From Alphaproteobacteria bacterium (GTDB taxonomy: Bacteria; Pseudomonadota; Alphaproteobacteria; Sphingomonadales; Sphingomonadaceae): a DNA stretch of 5,616 bases. Below, piece after piece: positions 1 through 5,292 of this stretch. The stretch spans positions 1 to 5,616 of the forward strand of contig JAQGLD010000600.1 of NCBI GenBank assembly GCA_028293055.1, written 5' to 3'. Below the pieces are notes generated by a model, which saw nothing but the letters and a program-made list of their open reading frames with translations, did not search any database and was not told the DNA's origin. Positions within the stretch are counted from its first letter, which is position 1, and every line of letters starts with the position of its first letter. Position numbers and translations under genes: made by a program.

Positions 1-664
1 ACGCGGCCCGCTCCCACGGCAAGGCCGAGGATTCGTAATAGGAGATCGCGGCATCGACCGGCAAGGTGATCGGAGTCACTTCGGGCGACGGCCTGAGCCT
101 GAGGTCGACCCGGAAGGAATAACCGTCGCCATCGCGCTTCTGGAGCAGTTCGACGACCCGGTTGCCGATTCGCAGCGCCCCCTGCCCGGCTTCTTCGCGC
201 GGCTTGAGCGGCAACGTTTCCGGATCGAACAGGAAGATTGGATCGATGTCCGAGGAATAATTCAGCTCGCGGCTACCATGCTTGCCGAGCGCGATCACCG
301 CGAAGCCGCGTGGCGTTTCGCCCGGAGTCCTTTCCTCGATCGCCGCGGCGATCGCCCGTTCGAGCGAGCGGTCTGCGAGGTCCGACAATTCGCGCATCAA
401 CCGTTCGAGCGAAAGCGCGCCGGCGAGGTCGCCGATCGCCAGCGCCGCCGCAAGCGCGTTACGTTCCCGGCGAAGCAGGCTCGGCAGGGGCCGATCGGCC
501 TGCCCTTCCTGCCTGGCCAGGGTAATGGCCGGTTCGAGCGCGCCAGACGCGAGCGCTTCGGCGATTTCGGGAAAGCGCCGGAGCTGCAGATTCAGGTAAG
601 GCGAATGCGCCCGCGCCCGCGCCAGCGCGTCGTTGAGACTTTCTTCACCCTGTGTCTCATCCAT
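1..664 (-). CDS. glnE: GlnE, glutamine synthetase adenylyltransferase/deadenylyltransferase (N-terminal part, cut by window edge)
   Basis: This bifunctional cytosolic enzyme adds AMP to, and removes it from, glutamine synthetase in response to nitrogen status. The visible part is 221 residues from an ATG at 664. The opening 'ARARAHSPYLNLQLRRFPE' (about residues 15-33) is typical of alphaproteobacterial GlnE. The first nucleotidyltransferase core follows: ALGKHGSRELNYSSDIDP at about 125-142, containing the GS...D-x-D metal-binding signature, then FRVDLRLRPS at about 174-183 and YYESSALPWERA at about 209-220. Full-length GlnE is usually about 900 residues or more, so most of the protein lies beyond position 1. 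The frame stays open upstream to a stop at 749-751 without another good start, and there is no clear Shine-Dalgarno at 664. It has no functional link to the stress genes beyond adjacency. The call is secure from the motifs. Confidence 0.95.
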   Translation of the reverse strand, partial: MDETQGEESLNDALARARAHSPYLNLQLRRFPEIAEALASGALEPAITLARQEGQADRPLPSLLRRERNALAAALAIGDLAGALSLERLMRELSDLADRSLERAIAAAIEERTPGETPRGFAVIALGKHGSRELNYSSDIDPIFLFDPETLPLKPREEAGQGALRIGNRVVELLQKRDGDGYSFRVDLRLRPSPEVTPITLPVDAAISYYESSALPWERAA

Positions 665-738
665 GCCACAGCCTAAACCAGTTCCGTTGAGCCGGCGCAA
701 CGGTTGCAACCCCGGCGCGGCATGCGCGTTCAGGCGGG

Positions 739-927
739 GTGAATAGTATCAACCCGAGACATGAAGCGATGGTTCAGGCTTCTGCAAGGCGCTTCGTAAA
801 GGTTGCGCCACCGACGGTGCATGCCGGGGTCGGCAATGCTCTTCGCCAGGCCTTTGCGATGGACGGCGAAGTTCGATCGCTCGCTGTCTTCGAGGAATTG
901 CTCGGCCGCCTCGACGAACGGGGCTGA
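739..927 (+). CDS. Possible small protein with a NepR-like C-terminal half
   Basis: A GTG at 739 opens a 62-residue frame; an in-frame ATG at 769 would give 52 residues. The second half reads VGNALRQAFAMDGE...VFEELLGRLDE. By eye it lines up with VGHALRAAYQ...MLDLLGKLG of the NepR encoded at 3021, so a NepR-like fold or paralogue is conceivable. No strong ribosome-binding site precedes either start, and no EcfG-type promoter was found upstream. The opposite strand is also open over the same bases (730-951) with good codon bias, so the strand choice is uncertain. The gene sits between glnE and the end of ecfG, in an otherwise featureless 331-base gap (665-995). It could equally be non-coding; I cannot assign a function. 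Confidence 0.4.
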   Translation: MNSINPRHEAMVQASARRFVKVAPPTVHAGVGNALRQAFAMDGEVRSLAVFEELLGRLDERG

Positions 928-995
928 ACCTTCCGCCGAACCAACGTCCAACAGGAACGAGCCGCCCAGGGCGCGCCCAGTTTCCGGTCGCTCTA

Positions 996-1688
996 TCAGC
1001 CGCCGCGCGGGTCGCGATCGCGGCTGAGTTCGTCGACTTCGCTCATGATGCTCTGCAGCACCGAGCTGCTCCCGTCATGGACATGGTCGCGGCGCGACGG
1101 AAGCTTGCCTTCGGTCAGCAGGTTTTCGAGCGCGACCCGACCACGCGCCACCCGGCTCTTGATCGTTCCGACCGCGCAGCCGCAGATTTCGGCCGCTTCC
1201 TCATAGGCGAACCCGCCGGCGCCGACGAGGATCAGCGCCTCGCGTTGCGGCTGCGGCAGATGGAGGAGCGCGCGCTGCATGTCGCCGAGCTCGACATGGC
1301 GATCCTGGCTGGCCGGTGCCGCGAGCATCTTGGACGCGGTGATCTCATCCCATTCGCCCTTGAATCGGGCGCGCCGCATCTGGCTGAGGAACAGGTTCCT
1401 GAGGATGATGAACGTCCAGGCGCGCATGTTGGTGCCGGCCTGGAAGCGCTTGCGCGCGGCCCACGCCTTGAGCAACGTCTCCTGAACGAGATCGTCGGCA
1501 AGGTCGCGGCTTCCGGACAATGAGCGTCCGAATGCACGCAGGTGCGGAATGACCTGGGCGAGCTGATCCTTGAACTCGTCATCGGGAAGCGCGACGTGTT
1601 CGGGCCGCTGGTCCTCGGCGTCGTCATTCGTTGCCGGTTGCTGGCTCAAACTGCCCCCATCCACAAAATTTGTCGTGATTTCGATCAT
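996..1688 (-). CDS. ecfG: EcfG, general stress response sigma factor (ECF15 type)
   Basis: EcfG is the extracytoplasmic-function sigma factor that directs RNA polymerase to GGAAC...CGTT promoters in the alphaproteobacterial stress response, and it is held inactive by NepR. From the ATG at 1688 the protein has 230 residues. Sigma region 2 spans about 42-105: FKDQLAQVIPHLRAFGRSL, then DLADDLVQETLLKAW, then MRAWTFIILRNLFLSQMRR. Region 4 spans about 133-190, with the helix-turn-helix YEEAAEICGCAVGTIKSRVARGR. A C-terminal extension of about 38 residues follows. The start is uncertain: GTG 1712, ATG 1688 and TTG 1649 are all in frame and none has a well-spaced Shine-Dalgarno. The conserved part begins only at about residue 36, so a shorter protein is possible. 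It lies 41 bases after the small membrane-protein gene, and both probably share the EcfG-type promoter at 1901-1926, giving positive autoregulation. Confidence 0.95.
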   Translation of the reverse strand: MIEITTNFVDGGSLSQQPATNDDAEDQRPEHVALPDDEFKDQLAQVIPHLRAFGRSLSGSRDLADDLVQETLLKAWAARKRFQAGTNMRAWTFIILRNLFLSQMRRARFKGEWDEITASKMLAAPASQDRHVELGDMQRALLHLPQPQREALILVGAGGFAYEEAAEICGCAVGTIKSRVARGRVALENLLTEGKLPSRRDHVHDGSSSVLQSIMSEVDELSRDRDPRGG

Positions 1689-1729
1689 GCCGCGGGCGGG
1701 ACGCCCTTCCACCGGAGGAATCTAGGCCC

Positions 1730-1870
1730 TCAGCGCCAGAGTATCAACAATAGCAGGAAGAGAACCACGACGAGGCCGAGCGAGATCGGCAGAATGTAGC
1801 GCGTCATGTGCGGAGTCGCGCCCGCCCGTGCCCGGGTGGTGGTCTCGTGGATTCCTTCGCCCTCGTCCAT
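1730..1870 (-). CDS. Small single-pass membrane protein upstream of ecfG
   Basis: This is a 46-residue protein from an ATG at 1870, ending in TGA at 1730-1732. The N-terminal half is soluble (MDEGEGIHETTTRARAGATP), followed by a basic turn (HMTRY). A continuous hydrophobic stretch of about 20 residues (about 26-44: LPISLGLVVVLFLLLLIL) follows, and the protein ends in W-R, so an inner-membrane anchor with a cytosolic N-terminus is likely. I chose 1870 because GAGG lies just upstream (spacing is short) and because it leaves a leader of about 25 bases after the promoter at 1901-1926. An upstream in-frame ATG at 1885 (51 residues) would be almost leaderless. It lies between phyR and ecfG on the same strand, 41 bases before ecfG, so the two are probably cotranscribed. 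I do not recognise a characterised family. A role at the membrane in the stress response is inferred from context only. Confidence 0.72.
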   Translation of the reverse strand: MDEGEGIHETTTRARAGATPHMTRYILPISLGLVVVLFLLLLILWR

Positions 1871-1900
1871 AAACCTCGGTTCCATTCGTTACAGGCAGGC

Positions 1901-1926
1901 AACGCCCGCCGGGTGGACCGAGTTCC
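1901..1926 (-). promoter_or_regulatory. EcfG-type promoter for the small membrane protein and ecfG
   Basis: On the minus strand the -35 element GGAAC (1926-1922) is followed by 17 bases and the -10 element CGTT (1904-1901), an exact match to the alphaproteobacterial EcfG consensus GGAAC-N16/17-CGTT. It starts 15 bases after the phyR stop codon. Transcription would begin near 1894 and run through the small ORF into ecfG, implying autoactivation of the sigma factor. Assignment by motif and position only. Confidence 0.85.
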
Positions 1927-1941
1927 CGCTGCCGATTGTAA

Positions 1942-2736
1942 TCAGGCCGGAATTGTCGCGCTGTCGAAGAACAGTGCCTGGGCGATGGCGGCTTTCACCG
2001 TCGAACGCTGGAACGGTTTGGTGATCAGGAAGGTCGGCTCCGGGCGCTCGCCGGTCAGCAGCCGCTCCGGGAATGCCGTGATGAAGATCACCGGCACCTG
2101 GAATTCGCGAAGGATATCCTTGACTGCGTCGATACCCGAGCTGTCGTCGGCAAGCTGGATGTCGGCGAGCACCAGGCCGGGACGCCGGGCCAGTGCCTGG
2201 CTTACCGCCTCGTCGCGAGTGACCGCCACTCCGGTGACGCTATGGCCGAGATCGCGCACGATCGTCTCGATGTCCATTGCGATGATCGGCTCGTCCTCGA
2301 TGATCAGCACCTCGGCGCGAGTCTGCCGCTCGATTTCCGACAGCGCTTCGGCGACCAGCCGCTCGACCTCGTCCGCGGAGGCTCCGATCAGATAGCCCGC
2401 ATCCTCGGGCGTGAAGCCCTCCATTGCGGTGAGCAGAAGCGCCTGACGCGACAGCGGGGTGATTCGCGCGAGCCGGGCATGGGCGATGGCTTCGGGATCG
2501 CCGGTCGAGGCCGCGCCCGGATTCTCCTCGATGTTCGCCGAGGACCAGATGGCGTGGAACGTGCGGTAGAGGCCGAGCCGGGGGTCGACATCACGCGGGA
2601 AATCGTCCGGAGCGGCCACGATTGCCTCGAGCGTCGCCCTAACGAAGGCATCTCCGTGCGATTGGGCGCCGGTAAGGGCGCGCGCATAACGCCTCAGAAA
2701 TGGGAGATGGGGCGCGAGATCCTGACCAAGCGGCAT
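1942..2736 (-). CDS. phyR: PhyR, stress response regulator with sigma-like and receiver domains (anti-anti-sigma factor)
   Basis: PhyR is the cytosolic partner-switch protein of the general stress response. When its receiver is phosphorylated, the sigma-like domain is exposed and sequesters NepR, freeing EcfG. The protein is 264 residues, the usual family length. Residues about 1-135 form the ECF-sigma-like domain, from LAPHLPFLRRYARALTG to the region-4-like stretch FTPEDAGYLIGASADEVERL. Residues about 141-258 form the receiver: acidic pocket E147/D148 (LIIEDEP), phosphoacceptor D192 (LADIQLAD), T220 (FITAF), and K240 in ITKPFQRS. All key receiver residues are intact. The ATG at 2736 is supported by an AGGAG ten bases upstream. 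It is transcribed away from nepR-phyP and upstream of the small membrane gene and ecfG on the same strand. The divergent region contains an EcfG-like motif facing phyR. Confidence 0.97.
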   Translation of the reverse strand: MPLGQDLAPHLPFLRRYARALTGAQSHGDAFVRATLEAIVAAPDDFPRDVDPRLGLYRTFHAIWSSANIEENPGAASTGDPEAIAHARLARITPLSRQALLLTAMEGFTPEDAGYLIGASADEVERLVAEALSEIERQTRAEVLIIEDEPIIAMDIETIVRDLGHSVTGVAVTRDEAVSQALARRPGLVLADIQLADDSSGIDAVKDILREFQVPVIFITAFPERLLTGERPEPTFLITKPFQRSTVKAAIAQALFFDSATIPA

Positions 2737-2746
2737 TGCGTTACGA

Positions 2747-2751
2747 CTCCT
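2747..2751 (-). promoter_or_regulatory. Ribosome-binding site of phyR
   Basis: AGGAG on the minus strand, ten bases before the ATG at 2736. It fixes the phyR start and matches the first residues expected of the sigma-like domain. Confidence 0.8.
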
Positions 2752-2867
2752 GTCCGATAAGCGGGTCTATTGAGGGGGTGCGGCGGCGTTTGCAAGCCCG
2801 CCTCAAAGCAGGCCCGCAAGCAGCAATACGCAGACGCAAATATCGCCCCGCTCTCCCAATCCATTAT

Positions 2868-2892
2868 GGAACAAACCAACGAGTTTTTTGTT
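2868..2892 (+). promoter_or_regulatory. EcfG-like promoter for nepR-phyP
   Basis: GGAAC at 2868-2872, 16 bases, then TGTT at 2889-2892. This matches the EcfG consensus with one change in the -10 (TGTT for CGTT). Transcription would start near 2899, leaving a leader of about 120 bases before the nepR TTG. The leader (2900-3020) shows no ORF or obvious switch. Confidence 0.75.
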
Positions 2893-2895
2893 TCC
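2870..2895 (-). promoter_or_regulatory. Weaker EcfG-like promoter facing phyR
   Basis: On the minus strand GGAAA (2895-2891, followed by C) is followed by 17 bases and TGTT (2873-2870). Both elements deviate by one base from GGAAC and CGTT. The position suits phyR, whose ATG lies about 130 bases downstream. It overlaps the opposing nepR promoter almost completely. It is plausible because phyR is commonly under EcfG control in this class, but part of the match is forced by the inverted-repeat nature of the site. Confidence 0.45.
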
Positions 2896-3006
2896 ACGCC
2901 ACTTGTGGGCCATTATCCGCCTGCCGGGTGGGGTCCGCTTTGCTGTCGGCAAACGCTGGCGGCAAGGCGAACGCATTGATTGAAGCAGCGGGCGCGGTGC
3001 CGCTCT

Positions 3007-3012
3007 GAGGGG
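3007..3012 (+). promoter_or_regulatory. Ribosome-binding site of nepR (decides the TTG start)
   Basis: GAGGGG, eight bases before TTG 3021. The in-frame stop at 3006-3008 overlaps it, and the next in-frame ATG is near the C-terminus of NepR, so TTG at 3021 is the only reasonable start. Confidence 0.75.
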
Positions 3013-3020
3013 TAAAGAGA

Positions 3021-3224
3021 TTGAGCTTCGAAGACGAGAGGGAAAGCGGCCGCGGGCGTAAATCCGCGACGTCGAACGACGGCCAGCAACCCGAGTCTTC
3101 GCAAAGCAGGAAGAAGCGCGGCCAGAGCCCGGAGGTCGGACATGCCCTGCGCGCTGCCTATCAGCGTACTATCGACGAGACCATTCCGCCGGAGATGCTC
3201 GATCTGCTCGGCAAGCTCGGATAG
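3021..3224 (+). CDS. nepR: NepR, anti-sigma factor of EcfG
   Basis: NepR binds EcfG in unstressed cells and is captured by phosphorylated PhyR. The protein has 67 residues, a normal family length. Residues 1-36 are polar and probably disordered, ending in a basic patch (SQSRKKRGQ). The conserved NepR core is at about 37-67: VGHALRAAYQRTIDETIPPEMLDLLGKLG, that is helix 1 (LRAAYQRTIDE), the conserved IP turn, and helix 2 (MLDLLGKL). Initiation is at TTG, supported by GAGGGG eight bases upstream. This rare, weak start codon could keep anti-sigma synthesis low. The stop (TAG, 3222-3224) lies 33 bases before phyP in the same reading frame, so the two form an operon. The promoter at 2868-2892 suggests negative feedback through EcfG. 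Confidence 0.95.
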   Translation: MSFEDERESGRGRKSATSNDGQQPESSQSRKKRGQSPEVGHALRAAYQRTIDETIPPEMLDLLGKLG

Positions 3225-3257
3225 GGAAAGGCGGCCGGACACCGCCGCCGGCAGCGC

Positions 3258-4844
3258 ATGAGCAAAATGGACAGCGGCTGGATATCGGCGCGTTTCGCGC
3301 GTCTTTCCACCGGCCTGAAGATGCTTCTCATCCTCAGCGCCGGGCTGTTTCCGCTTGGCCTGGTCGCGATCCTCGCCTCGGTCGACAGCGCACGCCAGAA
3401 AGGCGCGGAGCGCCAGCAGGAGACTCTCGCTCGGCTGGACATAAAGGCGCAGAGACTGAATTCGGCCTTCGCGCGAAGCGTCCTCACGATCAGCACCGCA
3501 AGTCCTGCGATTTCCCTGCTCAAGGATGGCGCGCAGGTCTGCGCTTCCACCCTGCATCAGCTCGAACAGGCCCCCGGCCCGGCGCGCTACGCGCTCTATA
3601 CCAATGGCGACCGGCTGCGCTGCGCCAGCCGCGGCTTCGTTCCACCGCAGACTCCGCTGCGATCGGCGGGACCCGGAGTGCGGGCGGAGATCAGCGCGGA
3701 CGCCTCGACGCTTCGCCTGTCGGTGTTCGGCGAGCAGGGCATCGCGGGTATCGCCGATTATCCGCGCGATACGGTTGCGGATCTTACCGAGATTCCGGGC
3801 GGGAGCCAGAGCTTCGACCTCGCGCTGCGCCAGGGCGACCGGGTGATGGCGCTGCGCAACGGCTTTTCGCAAGGTCCGTTCGCCCATATCGTGCGCGGCG
3901 CGGCGCCGGTGGCGGAGGGACAGCTCCAGCTCGCCATCGCGCTGAGCGCCAATCCGATCGGCGCGGCCGACATGCTGATCATCCTGCTGCCGGTACTGAT
4001 GTGGCTGTTCGCGGCAGTGATCGGCTGGGGCATCGTCGAGCGCTATCTGCTGCGTCCGCTGGCGCGGATGGAGCGCGCTGTCGCGGCCTACAAGCCCGGC
4101 CAGCAGGAGATCGACATTCCCCAGCTGGCGACGCCGGCGCGCGAGATCGGCGAGCTTGGCGCGGCCTTCGACAAGGTGGTCAAGACGGTCGCGAGGCACG
4201 AGGCCGATCTCGAGGCCGCGGTCGAGCGCCAGAAAAGGCTCGTCCGCGAGGTGCATCACCGGGTCAAAAACAACCTTCAGGTCGTCGCGTCCCTGCTCAA
4301 CCTCCATTCGCGCGGCTCACCAAACGAGCAGGTGGCCGCGGCCTACGCCTCGATCCAGCGGCGGGTCGACGCGCTCGCGGTCGTCCACCGCAACCATTAT
4401 GCCGAGCTCGAGGAGAATCGTGGAGTCGGGCTGAAGCCGCTCATCTCGGAGCTCGCGGCAAACCTTCGTGCGACTGCACCGCGCTCCGCAGCGCACATGA
4501 CCGTCCGGCTCGATCTCGACCCGTATTTCGTCACCCAGGACGTCGCGGTCTCGGTCGCCTTCCTGGTCACCGAGATGGTCGAATATGCCATGTTCTGCGC
4601 CGCGCCCTCGGTGACCATCTCGATGTCGGACGGAGGCGATACGGGCACCGCGATGCTGATGGTCGAAGCCGCGAGCCTGCGCGGCGACGCGGCCTGCGAC
4701 GAAAGCCTCACCGATCGCTTCGAACGGATCGTCACCGGCCTTTCCCGCCAGCTCCGCACCCAGGTTGATCGCGACACCGAGCGCGGCCGCTATTCGCTCA
4801 ACGTCGCGATCGTGCAGAAGGGCGAATATGGGGAGAGTCGCTGA
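3258..4844 (+). CDS. phyP: PhyP-type membrane HisKA_2 protein with degenerate ATPase domain, predicted negative regulator of PhyR
   Basis: The 528-residue inner-membrane protein has a transmembrane helix at about 21-42, then an extracytoplasmic sensor (about 43-235) with two cysteines, C95 and C122, in a C...L...GDRLRC arrangement that might form a disulfide. A second transmembrane helix (about 237-260) and a HAMP-like linker (about 261-325) follow. The HisKA_2 H-box REVHHRVKNNLQVVASLLNLHSR lies at about 330-352, with H334 the likely phospho-site (HRxKN). The HATPase region (about 420-520) is eroded: the N-box reads LVTEMVEYA, with Y443 where the Mg/ATP-binding Asn is expected, and the DxGxG box and glycine-rich lid are not recognisable. 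In Sphingomonas, PhyP is a negative regulator that dephosphorylates PhyR; the position next to nepR and the lost kinase residues fit this. The ATG at 3258 lacks a clear Shine-Dalgarno. A sensing kinase cannot be wholly excluded, but autophosphorylation looks unlikely. Confidence 0.88.
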   Translation: MSKMDSGWISARFARLSTGLKMLLILSAGLFPLGLVAILASVDSARQKGAERQQETLARLDIKAQRLNSAFARSVLTISTASPAISLLKDGAQVCASTLHQLEQAPGPARYALYTNGDRLRCASRGFVPPQTPLRSAGPGVRAEISADASTLRLSVFGEQGIAGIADYPRDTVADLTEIPGGSQSFDLALRQGDRVMALRNGFSQGPFAHIVRGAAPVAEGQLQLAIALSANPIGAADMLIILLPVLMWLFAAVIGWGIVERYLLRPLARMERAVAAYKPGQQEIDIPQLATPAREIGELGAAFDKVVKTVARHEADLEAAVERQKRLVREVHHRVKNNLQVVASLLNLHSRGSPNEQVAAAYASIQRRVDALAVVHRNHYAELEENRGVGLKPLISELAANLRATAPRSAAHMTVRLDLDPYFVTQDVAVSVAFLVTEMVEYAMFCAAPSVTISMSDGGDTGTAMLMVEAASLRGDAACDESLTDRFERIVTGLSRQLRTQVDRDTERGRYSLNVAIVQKGEYGESR

Positions 4845-4890
4845 CCGCCGGCACCCGGCCCGGGCGCACCGACCCAGGGTCGAGACCTGG

Positions 4891-5079
4891 CTAGCGGCTT
4901 CGATCCTCTCGCTCGGGCTGATCGTCGGCATAGGGAGGGCGAGCGGCGCTGTCGCTGCCCGCCTTGGCGAGGTCAGACCCGTCCTGCCCGGCGCGGTCCG
5001 CGGTTTCGGGGACCGGCTTACGATCCTGATGGACTCCGTCGAGATCGGAATGGGGCGTGGTCGCCGGTGGCTTGCTCAC
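4891..5079 (-). CDS. Small hydrophilic, probably disordered protein
   Basis: A GTG at 5079 begins a 62-residue protein ending in TAG at 4891-4893. It starts MSKPPATTPHSDLDGVHQD and is rich in D, E, R, K, P, A and G, with almost no long hydrophobic residues, so it should be unfolded and soluble. The start is supported by AAGGAG at 5088-5093, eight bases upstream, the best ribosome-binding site in the window. It converges with phyP, whose stop is 46 bases away. The plus strand is open over the same bases but has no ribosome-binding site and atypical composition. No recognised family. Small hydrophilic proteins are frequent GSR outputs, but I found no EcfG-type motif on the minus strand upstream, so any stress role is only contextual. 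Confidence 0.62.
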   Translation of the reverse strand: MSKPPATTPHSDLDGVHQDRKPVPETADRAGQDGSDLAKAGSDSAARPPYADDQPEREDRSR

Positions 5080-5087
5080 GATGGGAT

Positions 5088-5093
5088 CTCCTT
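5088..5093 (-). promoter_or_regulatory. Ribosome-binding site of the small hydrophilic gene
   Basis: AAGGAG on the minus strand, eight bases before the GTG at 5079. It is the main argument for translation of that ORF and for a GTG start. Confidence 0.65.
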
Positions 5094-5110
5094 TTCCCGC
5101 TCAACCGACC

Positions 5111-5137
5111 CCCGCCCCGGCGGGTTGCGATTTTTTT
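5111..5137 (+). terminator. Possible rho-independent terminator on the plus strand (nepR-phyP transcript)
   Basis: CCCGC (5111-5115) pairs with GCGGG (5120-5124) around a four-base loop, and after TTGCGA comes a run of seven T (5131-5137), with further T-runs at 5142-5147 and 5160-5167. The stem is short and six bases separate it from the T-run, so efficiency is doubtful. It would insulate the sRNA promoter at 5168 from phyP readthrough. Confidence 0.4.
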
Positions 5138-5167
5138 CTGATTTTTTCTGACCCCGCGATTTTTTTT

Positions 5168-5192
5168 GGAACCGAACAAAGTCGGGCTCGTT
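5168..5192 (+). promoter_or_regulatory. EcfG-type promoter without a downstream protein gene
   Basis: GGAAC at 5168-5172, 16 bases, then CGTT at 5189-5192: an exact match to the EcfG consensus, preceded by an eight-T run. Start of transcription is expected near 5199. No convincing plus-strand ORF follows, and the next gene (tatC) is on the opposite strand, so the product is probably a non-coding RNA. Confidence 0.82.
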
Positions 5193-5198
5193 TTCTAG

Positions 5199-5292
5199 TT
5201 CGGATAGTGACCTTTTGCCCCCCCGCTCTCGCTATCCACGACATGAGCCCGGACGCGCCAACCTCCCCCCCCGGTGGCGCCTCCGGGCTCAA
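5199..5292 (+). ncRNA. Candidate stress-induced small RNA with C-rich loops (GsrN-like)
   Basis: The RNA predicted from the promoter at 5168-5192 begins almost directly with a hairpin. GGATAGTGA (5202-5210) pairs with TCGCTATCC (5229-5237) over nine pairs, one of them G-U, around an 18-base loop holding seven consecutive C (5218-5224). A second, stronger hairpin follows. TGAGCCCGGA (5244-5253) pairs with TCCGGGCTCA (5282-5291), and inside it GCGCCA (5255-5260) pairs with TGGCGC (5275-5280), around a loop with eight consecutive C (5265-5272). This resembles Caulobacter GsrN, an EcfG-controlled sRNA whose 5' hairpin exposes a C-rich loop that pairs with G-rich leaders such as that of katG. The 3' end is uncertain because no T-run follows the second hairpin. 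Homology to GsrN is inferred from architecture and locus, not from alignment. Confidence 0.6.

Noticed and set aside
730..951. Minus-strand ORF (73 residues) overlapping the possible small gene at 739-927
   Set aside because: Codon bias is acceptable, but the only starts are TTG or CTG without a ribosome-binding site, and the frame runs open into the ecfG 3' end as a shadow. No recognisable domain. It remains the main alternative for this stretch.
969..978. Palindrome GGGCGCGCCC after ecfG as terminator
   Set aside because: Perfect palindrome leaves no loop for a stable hairpin, and there is no T-run on the minus strand after it.
1077..1523. Plus-strand ORF (148 residues) opposite ecfG
   Set aside because: Shadow frame of the sigma factor in GC-rich DNA; the minus strand carries unmistakable sigma region 2 and region 4 motifs.
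1862..1883. GGAAC on the minus strand at 1883-1879
   Set aside because: No CGTT-like element at 16 or 17 bases. It falls inside the longer version of the small membrane ORF; the real promoter is the one at 1901-1926.
2913..4307. Long minus-strand ORF (464 residues) opposite phyP
   Set aside because: It is the antisense shadow of phyP. The plus strand has clear transmembrane, HAMP-like and HisKA_2 features, whereas this frame is Arg/His-rich with no domain.
4870..4882. Inverted repeat CGACCC-A-GGGTCG between phyP and the convergent small gene
   Set aside because: One-base loop and no T-run, so not a credible terminator; could be chance in GC-rich DNA.
4765..5151. Plus-strand ORF with a hydrophobic stretch after phyP
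   Set aside because: Starts inside phyP, runs into the T-run region, lacks a ribosome-binding site and lies opposite the better-supported hydrophilic gene.
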